Source: Lewinellaceae bacterium
Lineage (GTDB): Bacteria; Bacteroidota; Bacteroidia; Chitinophagales; Saprospiraceae
NCBI GenBank assembly: GCA_020636445.1
Contig: JACJXV010000007.1
Location: forward strand, 39,008-103,007
DNA length: 64,000 nucleotides
Direction: 5' to 3'
Position numbers and translations under genes: made by a program
The notes under the pieces: generated by a model
Seen by the model: the letters and a program-made list of their open reading frames with translations, nothing else
What the model was told of the DNA's origin: nothing
Databases searched by the model: none
Part shown: piece after piece, positions 26,816 to 36,182 of the stretch
Numbering within the stretch: position 1 is the stretch's first letter
Layout of the letters: each line of letters opens with the position of its first letter

Positions 26816-27973
26816 ATGCAGTATGCTGACGTCATTGGTCAGGATAGCATTAAACATACCCTAAGGCAACTGGTCGAAGACAGTCGTCTTCCTCATGCTA
26901 TGTTGCTATTGGGGCCTGCGGGAAGCGGTGCTCTTCCACTAGCACTCGCTACTACGCAATATCTGCTCTGCAAGCACCGCCAGGAAGGTCAAAGTTGTGG
27001 CAAGTGTGCTCCCTGTCTGAAGGCCGCCAAGTATATCCACCCTGATGTTCACTTTAGTTTCCCGACCGTTGGTACTAATGTTACCAGCGATAAATTGCTG
27101 ATTCCCTGGCGGCAGGCCCTACTGGATAATCCGTACCTGGATGTGAATCAGTGGCTACAGGCGATTGGCGCTGACAACAAGCAAGGCAACATCAATAAAG
27201 ATGAATGCCAGCTGATCATCCGGAAGCTAAGTCTAAAGACCTTCGAAGCCGATGTCAAAGTACTGATCATGTGGCTACCTGAGTACCTGGGTAAAGAAGG
27301 TAACCGCCTGCTCAAGATTATCGAGGAGCCCCCTCCCGGCACCCATTTCATCCTGGTTGCTGAAAATGCCTCCCTGATTCTGAATACCATTTTATCGCGG
27401 TGCCAGCTCGTGAAAGTACCGGCCCTGACGGATGCCGAAATTATCGCCGGCTTACAAATGCGGCATCCCGAACTCGATGCACCTCAGGCACAGACGATCG
27501 CTCATTTGGCCGATGGTAATTTTAACCTGGCCCTGTCGCTTGCCGATAATCGCACCAACCACAACGCATCTACTTTCCTTGACTGGTTGCGCAAGTGCTT
27601 CCGGGGAAATGGCATAGAGCTGGTGCAGTGGGTGGAGCAATTTGCCAGCTGGGGCCGCGAAAGCCAAAAACATTTTCTGCAGTATGGCCTGCACTTTATG
27701 CGCGAGCTGCTCGTTCTACCTCTGTTGGGGCAGGAACAAGCCCGCCTTCAGGAAGATGAACTATCAACCGCCCAGCGCCTGAGTCAGGTGCTGGCGCCTG
27801 ATCAAATAGCACTTATTACTCAACTATTCGATGCCTGTTATGGGCACGTAGAACGCAACGCCAACCCTAAAATCCTGTTTTTGGATACCTCAATCCGCTT
27901 GCATAAAATCATGCAGCGCCGACTCCCCGAGTTGGCACAACAGGTTCCGGCACTTGGCGATGCTATAAATTAA
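26816..27973 (+). CDS. holB: DNA polymerase III delta' subunit (clamp loader)
   Basis: About 385 residues of an AAA+ clamp-loader protein. MQYADVIGQDSIKHTLRQLVEDSRLPHAMLLLGPAGSG is the N-terminal RFC-like block, but the P-loop reads GPAGSGALPLA and lacks the Lys, as expected for delta', which does not bind ATP. A zinc-knuckle remnant CGKCAPCLKAAKYIHPD follows. LLKIIEEPPPGTHFILVAEN and LSRCQLVKVPAL (sensor/SRC motif) are diagnostic. The ATG at 26816 is chosen over a TTG seven codons upstream. Seven bp separate it from ricT, an arrangement also seen in other Bacteroidota. Confidence 0.92.
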   Translation: MQYADVIGQDSIKHTLRQLVEDSRLPHAMLLLGPAGSGALPLALATTQYLLCKHRQEGQSCGKCAPCLKAAKYIHPDVHFSFPTVGTNVTSDKLLIPWRQALLDNPYLDVNQWLQAIGADNKQGNINKDECQLIIRKLSLKTFEADVKVLIMWLPEYLGKEGNRLLKIIEEPPPGTHFILVAENASLILNTILSRCQLVKVPALTDAEIIAGLQMRHPELDAPQAQTIAHLADGNFNLALSLADNRTNHNASTFLDWLRKCFRGNGIELVQWVEQFASWGRESQKHFLQYGLHFMRELLVLPLLGQEQARLQEDELSTAQRLSQVLAPDQIALITQLFDACYGHVERNANPKILFLDTSIRLHKIMQRRLPELAQQVPALGDAIN

Positions 27974-27980
27974 CCAGTAT

Positions 27981-29393
27981 ATGGGATGTCAAGGATGTAC
28001 GGTTTGTGGCACCAGCAATGGCTCGGTAAAAGGCTGCCAGAGTAATGGCGGCTGTTCCACCGGAGGCTGCAACCGGCTTAATACGTACGATTGGTTGTCG
28101 GCACTGGATATTGCCGATACGGACCCTTTTGATGTCGTTGAAGTCAGCTTCAAAAACGGCGCACACAAAGGCTTTTTTCAAGTGGTCGAAAACCAACGGG
28201 TTTTTACCGGCGAAATGGTTGTTGTTGATACCGGCAACGGCTATGATGTAGGGAAGGTTACGCTCTCCGGAGAACTCGTGCGGCTGCAAATGAAAAAAAT
28301 GCGGGTTCGGGAAAGCGCTGCGCTAAACCCTGTTATCCGCACTGCCAACGAACGGGACCTGGAGCGCCTGCAGGAAGCACGGGAATTGGATATTCCTACG
28401 ATGATTCGGGCCCGGGCGATTGCCCGTACCCTGGGTCTTGATATGAAAATCGGCGATGTGGAGTTCCAGGCCGACCGCCGTAAAGCGACCTTCTACTATA
28501 CCGCCGATGGCCGTGTCGATTTCCGCGAACTGATCCGGCATTATGCCAAAGAATTTCGGGTAAAAATCGAAATGCGCCAAATTGGTGCCCGACAGGAATC
28601 AGCCCGTATTGGGGGCATTGGCTCCTGTGGCCGCGAATTGTGCTGTTCCACCTGGCTCACCGACTTTAAGTCCGTGTCAACTTCCGCAGCCCGCTACCAA
28701 AACCTGGCCATCAACCAGGCAAAGCTATCCGGCCAGTGTGGTCGCTTAAAGTGTTGCCTCAATTACGAACTCGACACCTATATCGAAGCCATTGAAAACT
28801 TTCCGCAACGCGCAGAACGCCTCGACACCCAAAAGGGGAAGGCTATTCTGATCAAAACGGATATTTTCAAAGGACTCATGTTTTATGTCTATGAACATGA
28901 CCGGGGCCGCGGTACAATTTACCCGCTAACCATCCCCGCCGTCCGGGAAATTCAGGAAATGAATGCCCGGGGCGAAAAACCAGCGGATTTTACCATCGTC
29001 GAAACGGTTTACCTCACGGAAGAGGAATCCGATAAGAATCTCGACTTCGCTGTCGGCACCGGCGAAATTGAACTACCGGAAGAGCAGCGCCGCAGAAAGA
29101 AAAAGAAGAAAAAGAAAAGACGCCCTGAAGATCAGTCGCGATCCAATAATAACGGAGGTAATGCTGAACCCAACCGCTCCGGGAACGCCAACCAGCGCCA
29201 GGAGAGCCGGCCACCACGCCAGGAAAATCCCCCACGTAACCAGGAGCAGCCCCAGCAAAATCGCGGCAACCGGGAGAAACCAGAAAAGGAAGGCAGGAGC
29301 AGTGGGCCCAAAAAACGCCGGTGGAACAACAAAAACAAACGTTCTCCCCGCCCGGGTGGTGACAAACCTACCGATAAGCGTGATAATACCTAA
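27981..29393 (+). CDS. ricT: RicT/PSP1 domain protein with a basic low-complexity tail
   Basis: A 470-residue homologue of YaaT/RicT, the PSP1-domain subunit of the Fe-S RicAFT complex that affects RNA processing in Bacillus. The N-terminus is Cys-rich (MGCQGCTVCGTSNGS..., seven Cys within 31 residues), then the PSP1 core: VEVSFKNGAHKGFF, RDLERLQEARELD, KIGDVEFQADRRKATFYYTADGRVDFRELIRHYA, IEMRQIGARQESARIGGIGSCGRELCCSTWL, and QAKLSGQCGRLKCCLNYE, which carries the Fe-S-type cysteines. From about residue 365 the protein turns into a Lys/Arg then Asn/Gln/Pro-rich tail including a run of seven Lys, suited to RNA or ribosome binding. The tail makes it longer than the Firmicutes protein. Confidence 0.88.
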   Translation: MGCQGCTVCGTSNGSVKGCQSNGGCSTGGCNRLNTYDWLSALDIADTDPFDVVEVSFKNGAHKGFFQVVENQRVFTGEMVVVDTGNGYDVGKVTLSGELVRLQMKKMRVRESAALNPVIRTANERDLERLQEARELDIPTMIRARAIARTLGLDMKIGDVEFQADRRKATFYYTADGRVDFRELIRHYAKEFRVKIEMRQIGARQESARIGGIGSCGRELCCSTWLTDFKSVSTSAARYQNLAINQAKLSGQCGRLKCCLNYELDTYIEAIENFPQRAERLDTQKGKAILIKTDIFKGLMFYVYEHDRGRGTIYPLTIPAVREIQEMNARGEKPADFTIVETVYLTEEESDKNLDFAVGTGEIELPEEQRRRKKKKKKKRRPEDQSRSNNNGGNAEPNRSGNANQRQESRPPRQENPPRNQEQPQQNRGNREKPEKEGRSSGPKKRRWNNKNKRSPRPGGDKPTDKRDNT

Positions 29394-29521
29394 TCGTATT
29401 TGTTTTGGAAAAACCCAGAACAAACCGGTGGTGTTTGCTGTACTTGACATAGGTTAACCTGCGTCAAAACCATTAGTACTCCGTATAACCCAACTATGTT
29501 GAATCAAATAAGCACTTGTCT

Positions 29522-30925
29522 ATGAAATACGATGTAACCGTCATAGGATCTGGCCCCGGAGGTTACGTGGCCGCTATTCGTTGTGCCCAATTAGGGTTAA
29601 AAACGGCCATCATCGAACGCTACAGCACCCTTGGCGGAACCTGCCTCAATGTAGGCTGTATTCCCTCCAAGGCACTGCTGGATTCGTCGGAACACTACCA
29701 TGCCGCACATGAAAAATTCAGCCAACACGGCATAGAGCTTAAAGATCTCAAGGTCAACATGCCCCAGATGATTAAGCGTAAAAACGAAGTGGTCGAACAG
29801 ACTGTCGGTGGGCTTAATTATCTGATGAAGAAAAACAACATCACGATACATCAGGGCCACGGTTCTTTTGTCGGTCCCAACCGGATCAGCATTGCCAAAG
29901 CCGATGGCAGTACCGAAGAGATTGAGACGGACAAGACTATTATTGCTACCGGATCAAAACCGATTGTCCCCGCCGCCTTCAACTACGATAAAAAGCGGGT
30001 CATTACTTCGACTGAAGCCCTGAACATTACCGAAGTTCCCAAACGGATGGTCATCATCGGAGGGGGCGTTATCGGACTGGAACTGGGCTCTGTTTACGCT
30101 CGCCTGGGTACGGAGATCGAAGTGGTGGAATTCATGGACCGTATCATCCCCGGCATGGATGCCGATTGCGCCAAAGAACTGCAACGCGCCATGCAGAAAA
30201 TTGGGGTGAAATTCCATCTCAAACATCAGGTTACGGGAGTTAAAGCAAGCAAAAATAAAGTTAAGGTCGACGTTCAGAAGCGCGACTCGGATACTGCTTT
30301 CAGTATCGAGGCGGACTACTGCCTGGTATCTATTGGTCGTCGGCCCTATACCGACAACCTCGGCCTGGAAGCCATTGGCATCCAAACCGATGAAAAAGGC
30401 CGTATTCCCGTTGATGATCACCTGGCTACCAGTGTTCCGGGAGTTTATGCCATTGGTGACGTCATCCGCGGAGCAATGCTGGCCCATAAGGCCGAAGAAG
30501 AAGGGGTTTTGGTTGCCGAAACCATCGCGGGGCAACACCCACATATCGACTACAACCTCATTCCCAATGTTGTTTATACCTGGCCGGAAGTAGCCGGGGT
30601 AGGTCGCACCGAGGAGCAACTCAAGGCGGAAAACATTCCCTTCAAAGTGGGGAAATTTCCGTTCAAAGCGCTGGGCCGGGCCCGGGCAAGTACCGACACC
30701 GAAGGCTTAGTCAAAGTGCTGGCACACCAGCAAACGGACGAGATTCTGGGGGTTCATATCACGGGCCCACGGGCTGCTGATATGATTGCCGAAGGGGTAG
30801 CCTTGATGGAATTCCGGGCATCCGCTGAAGACGCAGCCCGCATGAGTCACGCCCACCCCACGTATACTGAAGCCTTTAAAGAAGCTGCCCTGGCAGCTAC
30901 CGATAATCGGGCTATTCATATCTAG
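29522..30925 (+). CDS. lpdA: Dihydrolipoyl dehydrogenase (E3)
   Basis: A 467-residue flavoprotein that reoxidises dihydrolipoamide in 2-oxoacid dehydrogenase and glycine cleavage complexes. It has the FAD fold MKYDVTVIGSGPGGYVAAIRCA, the redox disulfide GGTCLNVGCIPSKALL, the NAD fold MVIIGGGVIGLELGSVYARLG, GVYAIGDVIRGAMLAHKAEEEG, and the C-terminal catalytic HAHPTYTEAFKEA with the His-Glu pair. The ATG at 29522 is preferred to a TTG two codons upstream. It stands alone with 128 bp before it and a hairpin 6 bp after its stop codon. Confidence 0.96.
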   Translation: MKYDVTVIGSGPGGYVAAIRCAQLGLKTAIIERYSTLGGTCLNVGCIPSKALLDSSEHYHAAHEKFSQHGIELKDLKVNMPQMIKRKNEVVEQTVGGLNYLMKKNNITIHQGHGSFVGPNRISIAKADGSTEEIETDKTIIATGSKPIVPAAFNYDKKRVITSTEALNITEVPKRMVIIGGGVIGLELGSVYARLGTEIEVVEFMDRIIPGMDADCAKELQRAMQKIGVKFHLKHQVTGVKASKNKVKVDVQKRDSDTAFSIEADYCLVSIGRRPYTDNLGLEAIGIQTDEKGRIPVDDHLATSVPGVYAIGDVIRGAMLAHKAEEEGVLVAETIAGQHPHIDYNLIPNVVYTWPEVAGVGRTEEQLKAENIPFKVGKFPFKALGRARASTDTEGLVKVLAHQQTDEILGVHITGPRAADMIAEGVALMEFRASAEDAARMSHAHPTYTEAFKEAALAATDNRAIHI

Positions 30926-30930
30926 CCCCT

Positions 30931-30964
30931 GATGGCGGCACAGTTTGCCGACTGTGCCGCCATC
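30931..30964 (+). other. 13-bp perfect hairpin after lpdA
   Basis: GATGGCGGCACAG pairs perfectly with CTGTGCCGCCATC around an 8-nt loop, starting 5 bp after the lpdA stop. There is no T-run after it, so it is a terminator without U-tract or an mRNA 3'-end stabiliser. Confidence 0.6.
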
Positions 30965-30979
30965 ACTTAATTCCATCGA

Positions 30980-31537
30980 ATGAACAATCGAATCCTTGTG
31001 TCACTCCTGCTTATTGCAGGAGCCTTTTTGCTGACATCCACACCCCTCCTGGCACAGTGGAGTCGCATCAGTGCACGGTACAATGATTCTTTCCGGGAAT
31101 GGACGCTTTTCTACGGCCCGGACGAGGAAGAACTCGGCGAGCTCCGCCTGCGCTGGATTCTACAGGATAATTGGCTCGAATGGGAGTTTCGTATTGGCGA
31201 AGTCTCAGGTACCATTCAGCCCAAGTGGCGGCAAAATCCATGGGAATGGGAACTGCGTGCCGATAATCGCATCTTTACCGCCCGGCCGATTGCTCCCAAC
31301 GACCCACGGCAGTGGCGCATTACCGATAACCATACGCAGATTACCTGGCAAACCCGCTACGGTAATACTGCCGAAGAATGGCAACTCCGCGACACTGGAG
31401 CTGGAACATTTTCACTGGAAGCCGAATACCCGGGAGACCCCCGCGACTGGGTGATTACCGATGATCTCGATATCCATCCCCTCTTTAAAATGATGATGAC
31501 CTTCCTGACGGTCTATTACAGCTCGCCCAAACAGTAG
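30980..31537 (+). CDS. Secreted Trp-rich repeat protein of unknown function
   Basis: A 185-residue protein with a signal peptide (ILVSLLLIAGAFLLTSTPLLAQ). The mature part consists of about six imperfect repeats of roughly 22 residues, each with an acidic/Pro start and a Trp: SFREWTLFYG, NWLEWEFRIG, PWEWELRADN, PRQWRITDNH, AEEWQLRDTG and PRDWVITDD. The spacing and alternation of Trp, Leu/Ile and charged residues suggest stacked beta-hairpins, perhaps a carbohydrate- or ligand-binding surface. There is no enzyme motif and no T9SS domain. I do not recognise a named family. It follows lpdA but is separated by a hairpin, so it may have its own promoter. Confidence 0.75.
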   Translation: MNNRILVSLLLIAGAFLLTSTPLLAQWSRISARYNDSFREWTLFYGPDEEELGELRLRWILQDNWLEWEFRIGEVSGTIQPKWRQNPWEWELRADNRIFTARPIAPNDPRQWRITDNHTQITWQTRYGNTAEEWQLRDTGAGTFSLEAEYPGDPRDWVITDDLDIHPLFKMMMTFLTVYYSSPKQ

Positions 31538-31560
31538 CCAATCCTCAGGTCGTTTTTCAC

Positions 31561-31923
31561 TTAGGGCTCTATGCCATCCCAGGGAATAGGACTAACATCA
31601 TCGTGATTTAACACGCGCAGCTGATCCCGGTCAATACGCATAATCAGTCCGCAGGCCGGGTCAGGACAAATGATCCGTGCATCGGTCTCCATCCAATCGG
31701 CAGGGTGGCCTTTGCGTTGTTTGGCAGGTAGCAGTGGAATAGTAGACTGTAGGGCATACAAGCAAAAGTCAGCTCCTTTGGGCATGGAAATTTTACCGCC
31801 GCGCAAATAAAAACAGTCCCCCACCGACATCGCACAGGTACAATGGCCCGAAATTTTCTCAACAACCACCGTTAAGTCATACAATTCAAATTGATCCGCA
31901 CGTAGGTTAGTGTTGTCACTCAT
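31561..31923 (-). CDS. TIGR04076 family small protein
   Basis: A 120-residue protein with the pattern of the TIGR04076 family: LYDLTVVVEKISGHCTC at the N-terminus, VGDCFYLRGGKISMP, the CLYALQSTIPLLPAKQ block, and a C-terminal ICPDPACGLIMRIDR with paired Cys. The Cys residues at both ends suggest a metal or Fe-S site, but no function has been proven. It lies 30 bp downstream of the NhaC-type antiporter on the same strand and may be the last gene of that operon. Confidence 0.8.
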   Translation of the reverse strand: MSDNTNLRADQFELYDLTVVVEKISGHCTCAMSVGDCFYLRGGKISMPKGADFCLYALQSTIPLLPAKQRKGHPADWMETDARIICPDPACGLIMRIDRDQLRVLNHDDVSPIPWDGIEP

Positions 31924-31953
31924 TCCTTGGAAGTTAGGTTGTATTAACGATTA

Positions 31954-33387
31954 TCAGTCCTTCTCTTTTAAAAGAGAGATTGTACTGGCTTGTTGATCTC
32001 CTTTTTGGCCATACCCGAATACGACAGCCAGGATAGTCATTCCCGCCAGCCCCCAGGCGATGAAATTAAACAACCCTGCCTGCAGGGGTGCTACCGGAGG
32101 AATGCCAAAAGCTTCCCCAGCATTGGTTGTGTTGGCCATCAGGATTACCGGAATAAAATAGGGGAGCAGAAAAGGAAACACACACACCACCAAGCTTAAT
32201 AAATTAGCCCGACGAATCGCCGGAATCCCCAGGCGCTCTCCCGTTTTGTTCGCGAATTCAGCCACCATCAGGATAGCAACTACACTGTGTGTGGTTAACA
32301 GTACACTAGCCCCTGCCGTTGCTGCAATCCAGGCTTCTGCGTGTTGGGGAGTCTGGCTGCGCGCTCCTGCCAAATTGACCAGCCGGTTGATTAAGCCACT
32401 GGCTTTTAGCGTAGCGACCAATCCCATCAGCAGAATGGTGAAAAAGCTAATTCCGGTAGCCCGATTAATCCCATCTATGACAAAACTCTTCGCCGTGAAG
32501 TTTGCTAAATCCAGCGAGAAGAGTTGCTGCAATGGCAGTAGACCTAATAACAAGCCTAAAATAACGCCAAAAAGTAACCCAAGGAGTAAACCCTCCAGCA
32601 AATGCTTCCCTCGCAAAAATAGCGTGATAATCAATGCCGGCACTAACAACATCGGCAAGCCCCTGGGATCCCCTTGCAACGCTTCACCACCGGTGAGCAA
32701 ACCACTGCCCCCCAGCGTAGCACTGACATAATAAGCAGGCAGAGCCACCATCGCCGCAGGCAAAATGTACTTCAGGCGACTTCGCACCGCGGCGCCTATT
32801 GCTGCTTTCTGACTCAAGGCGCTGGCAATTGTCGTGTCGGAAATGGGGGCAAAAAAATCGCCAAAGGTTGCTCCTCCAATAATGGCACCGGCCAGCGTTG
32901 GCAAATGGGCGCCCAGCAACCCACCGGCAGGGTAAAGGATAGGCGCACAAATGAGGATTGTAGCAAAGCTTGAACCAGTCGATAAGGACACCACACAACA
33001 GATAACAAAGGTACCTACCACAAAACCAGCTCCACCCAGATGGAGCTGGGCCGCTAACCAGGTAAGTGCCTCGACAAACCCGGTGATGGTCATCAACACC
33101 CCAATCGTTGAAGCCAGGATCCAGGCAGTAATCATAATCATCACAATGCGTTGCGACATCCCTTCGATAACTGCTTCGCTAAACTGATGGCGATTCCTGG
33201 CCAATAATAAACCAATGCCTAAAGCCAGTAACAAAACCGGCCAAAAGCCCCGTTCATCGGGTGCCCCCGAAAGAGCGATAAAGATCACGCCGCTGACAAA
33301 TACGACGAAGGGCAGAATTGCCCCCCAGAGGCCTCCGTAAAAAGTCAGCGGCACAGCGTTCTGGGGTTCCGCTACCTGTATATCCAT
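31954..33387 (-). CDS. nhaC: Na+/H+ antiporter of the NhaC family
   Basis: A 477-residue inner-membrane antiporter with 11-12 hydrophobic helices. The family block SLSTGSSFATILICAPILYPAGGLLGAHLPTLAGAIIGGATFGDFFAPISDTTIAS is present, including the conserved GATFGDFFAPISDTTI motif with the acidic residues used for ion binding. It exchanges Na+ (or other cation/amine substrates in some branches) for protons. Its ATG directly abuts the TAA of the upstream aldo/keto reductase gene, with zero spacing, so translation is coupled. Confidence 0.9.
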   Translation of the reverse strand: MDIQVAEPQNAVPLTFYGGLWGAILPFVVFVSGVIFIALSGAPDERGFWPVLLLALGIGLLLARNRHQFSEAVIEGMSQRIVMIMITAWILASTIGVLMTITGFVEALTWLAAQLHLGGAGFVVGTFVICCVVSLSTGSSFATILICAPILYPAGGLLGAHLPTLAGAIIGGATFGDFFAPISDTTIASALSQKAAIGAAVRSRLKYILPAAMVALPAYYVSATLGGSGLLTGGEALQGDPRGLPMLLVPALIITLFLRGKHLLEGLLLGLLFGVILGLLLGLLPLQQLFSLDLANFTAKSFVIDGINRATGISFFTILLMGLVATLKASGLINRLVNLAGARSQTPQHAEAWIAATAGASVLLTTHSVVAILMVAEFANKTGERLGIPAIRRANLLSLVVCVFPFLLPYFIPVILMANTTNAGEAFGIPPVAPLQAGLFNFIAWGLAGMTILAVVFGYGQKGDQQASTISLLKEKD

Positions 33388-34455
33388 TTAGCTTCGTTGA
33401 CGGTTGAGATTATAGCGCATGATCGCACCATGACGGCCGTTTTTATCACGTTCCAGGGCATAGACCGGCCCGCGTGGTCCTTTGGACTTGGCTACTACCT
33501 GTTGGATATCCTCCAAATCTCCGGGATCAAGCTGGAAGGTACTTACCTGCAGCAGGCGCGCCAAATGATCACTATTGCGGGCACCAATGATTACCCCGCC
33601 AACCAGCGGCTTTTGCAACATATAGCGGGTAGCTACTTCGGCAATACGTACCTTATACTTACCTGCAATCCGGTGCAATACATCCAGTAATTCCTGGAAC
33701 AATTCGTACCCGCCAAACTCCTCAATGATCAGACGGTACTTCACCAATGAGCGGTTTTCCAAAGGTTCAGCCGGGGCCGGTACTCCCCGGTAGCGATTGC
33801 TTAAAAAACCTCCCGCAACCACTCCATAGCATAAGTATACAAAGGGCGTTGCCGCAGCCAACCCGTTCATATCCTGCTCGGGCCGGTGATCGAGAACCGA
33901 ATACTGGACCTGATTGGCCACTACCGGCACTCCAGCAGCAATGATTTCCTGCAAATGGGCAGCATCAAAATTGGTAACGCCCAGGTATCTTATTTTGCCT
34001 TCCTGTTGTAGCTCTGCCAGGTGGGCTGCCGTTTCCACATACCCCGGAATAGCATAATCCCACCAGGCGAATTGAACCAAATCGAGCTGCTCAACTCCCA
34101 GTCGCCGCAATGACCGGTCTATTATTTTCACCGTATCCGTCTTCTTCAAGGTAGCCAGCGCATCGTAATCGGGTACGTACTTTGTATGCACCTGGACCGG
34201 AGCCAGGGCTCCCGATGCAAAGGCATCTTTTTCTTTGCGCAAAAATGCGCCGATCAATTCCTCCACCCCCGTGTATATGTCCGCGCAATCAAAGGTAGTT
34301 ACCCCCGCCTCTACGAAAGCCCGCATATCCTCGAGCGCCTGTTGTTCATTTACAAAACCATGGCCACCGGCAAGGTGCCATCCTCCTTTAATAATCCGGG
34401 AAATACTGTACCCGGGCTGTAGTTCGATCCGTTCAATGGGTGTCTTCTTTTTCAT
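33388..34455 (-). CDS. Aldo/keto reductase
   Basis: A 355-residue NADPH-dependent (beta/alpha)8 oxidoreductase. It shows the catalytic Asp and Tyr in TTFDCADIYTGVEELIG, the Lys in VHTKYVPD, and the C-terminal cofactor site VGGVIIGARNSDHLARLL. The position normally held by catalytic His reads DLVQFAWWDYA, so His is replaced by Ala. The replaced His and the WWDY motif set a sub-branch of the family; substrate unknown. It overlaps the DUF885 gene by 4 bp (ATGA) and abuts the antiporter gene, forming a DUF885-AKR-NhaC operon. Confidence 0.88.
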   Translation of the reverse strand: MKKKTPIERIELQPGYSISRIIKGGWHLAGGHGFVNEQQALEDMRAFVEAGVTTFDCADIYTGVEELIGAFLRKEKDAFASGALAPVQVHTKYVPDYDALATLKKTDTVKIIDRSLRRLGVEQLDLVQFAWWDYAIPGYVETAAHLAELQQEGKIRYLGVTNFDAAHLQEIIAAGVPVVANQVQYSVLDHRPEQDMNGLAAATPFVYLCYGVVAGGFLSNRYRGVPAPAEPLENRSLVKYRLIIEEFGGYELFQELLDVLHRIAGKYKVRIAEVATRYMLQKPLVGGVIIGARNSDHLARLLQVSTFQLDPGDLEDIQQVVAKSKGPRGPVYALERDKNGRHGAIMRYNLNRQRS

Positions 34456-36182
34456 TCTCTTGTACTATTGCTAAAAATGTTGGGGAATTCATCGATAGGA
34501 ACGGGTCCCGTTCGCATGATGGTATCCATGAATTCTTTTAGATTAAATTTTTCTCCGCGTCGCCGTTGTTCCGCTGCCATGAGCTCCGTAAACTGACGGC
34601 CGCCCCAAAAGTAGGAGGTTAATTGTAATGGCGAGCGTATAATACGCCCCCAGAGGCTTTTGGCGAACTGTGGTGCCAACAAAGAGGTCTCTGTTGAAAA
34701 TTGCATTACCTGTTCCTGACTCCAGCCATTGCAATGTACCTGGACCGACGTATAGGCCCGATTGGCATTTTCCACCCGCTTGCGCAAATGCGCCAGGTAC
34801 GTTAGGTGATTTCCTGCCTCCCAACCTGCATCCAGGCAAACCCGCTCAACGAAAGTAGCCCACCCTTCGAAATATGGTTCATAGGGAAATAATAACCGCA
34901 CCGGGTGGGGTGTCTCACGGCTTACCTTGAACTGCATATAATGCCCCGGAAACAACTCATGGATGACAATCATCCGGTTAAATGGTTTGTTGAATGAAGC
35001 CCAAAAGTCGATCTGCTCCTGTGCTGAGAGGGTATCCGGTATCGACGGCAGGTAAAGGGTAGTTACGGGATTTGGCGCAAATGCCGGGGCACTATCCACC
35101 CAGCCTATCCGGGCCGCCGGACCTGCACTCTCCGGGGCCGTCAAAATGCGCAGCGTGGGTACGGCGGGAAGCTTGGCTATTTGCTTCTCTTCAAGAAAAG
35201 CGACCGCAGCAGCAGCCAGTTCTTGCCAAAAATTCAGGTAATCGGCCGCATCCAGGGGGGCATCTTTTTCCATATCGGCCAGGGCTCGCTTCACCATAGC
35301 CGCCTCATCCTCAGGAAGTTTTTCCCGGGGGTATTGCGCTATCAAATACTCCCGGGCTATGGTTGCCATCTGTTTTTTTGCCTGTTCAATATCGTCAAGC
35401 GCCATCGCCGCCAAGGTTTCCGGAGTTAAAGGACTATCCGTATACAGGGTGAGTTGCCGGGCATATTCTTCCCGCCCCAGAATGGACGTTACCGCAGGGG
35501 TTATGGGTAACCTTGTTTCTACATACTGGATGAGATCCTGAACCTGTGCTGCGGTTGCCTGGCATGCGGCCAATACATCAATACAATTAGCCGGTAAACT
35601 CCGCTGTTGCAATTGTTGTGGTAAGATTGTTCCATAAAAAGTCAGGGCCGTAATCAGCATCTGATTGCCCCGATCAGCCTCGGCCTTACTAATCGACATT
35701 AGCCCCTGACGAGCTGCTTTGCATAAAGCCTGTGCAGCTGTTAGTCGTCGGCAGGTTAACTGGTTTTTCTCATCCAGCGTCAGGAAGTCAGCGTCCAGTA
35801 CCCTGGGGATTGCGTCCGCAATCAAAGTGGCATAATGCGTAAGGGAATGCTGGTGAGGAGCCTCCCGCTCCCAGCGTTCGAGTTCTGCCCGCACCTGATT
35901 GCGCAGCAACCGGGCGTCGATAGCTTGTTCTGTCCGGTAGGCATCCTTTGGGTCCTGCAAGCGCAGCAGCATTTGCTTGTTAAAGGTGATCCAGGTCCGC
36001 ACGGCTTCCGGAGAGCGGTCTTCATACTGGAAAATCGCCGCATGTATGCCCTGGTCCACCGCCTGGGATGGATAGAACTGCTGCCAGGCCATCAGGTATT
36101 CCTGGCCCGGGTCCACGGGCACAGCAGACAGGTACTGTCCCAGACAAAGACAACTCAACAACAGAGTAAAGATTACTTTCAT
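34452..36182 (-). CDS. DUF885 family putative metallopeptidase, secreted
   Basis: A 576-residue protein with a signal peptide (MKVIFTLLLSCLCLGQYLSA). It belongs to the DUF885 family, recognised by the metal-site block MIVIHELFPGHYMQFK (HExxPGH) and by YEPYFEGWATFVERV with the third Glu ligand. IDARLLRNQVRAELE near the N-terminus and QLTSYFWGGRQF near the C-terminus also fit. DUF885 proteins are placed with zincin-like peptidases; the substrate is not known. It is the first gene of the operon with the aldo/keto reductase and NhaC. Confidence 0.88.
   Translation of the reverse strand: MKVIFTLLLSCLCLGQYLSAVPVDPGQEYLMAWQQFYPSQAVDQGIHAAIFQYEDRSPEAVRTWITFNKQMLLRLQDPKDAYRTEQAIDARLLRNQVRAELERWEREAPHQHSLTHYATLIADAIPRVLDADFLTLDEKNQLTCRRLTAAQALCKAARQGLMSISKAEADRGNQMLITALTFYGTILPQQLQQRSLPANCIDVLAACQATAAQVQDLIQYVETRLPITPAVTSILGREEYARQLTLYTDSPLTPETLAAMALDDIEQAKKQMATIAREYLIAQYPREKLPEDEAAMVKRALADMEKDAPLDAADYLNFWQELAAAAVAFLEEKQIAKLPAVPTLRILTAPESAGPAARIGWVDSAPAFAPNPVTTLYLPSIPDTLSAQEQIDFWASFNKPFNRMIVIHELFPGHYMQFKVSRETPHPVRLLFPYEPYFEGWATFVERVCLDAGWEAGNHLTYLAHLRKRVENANRAYTSVQVHCNGWSQEQVMQFSTETSLLAPQFAKSLWGRIIRSPLQLTSYFWGGRQFTELMAAEQRRRGEKFNLKEFMDTIMRTGPVPIDEFPNIFSNSTRE

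Noticed and set aside
28963..29457. Overlapping frames in the ricT tail on both strands
   Set aside because: Caused by low-complexity Lys/Arg/Pro codons; ricT is the conserved reading.
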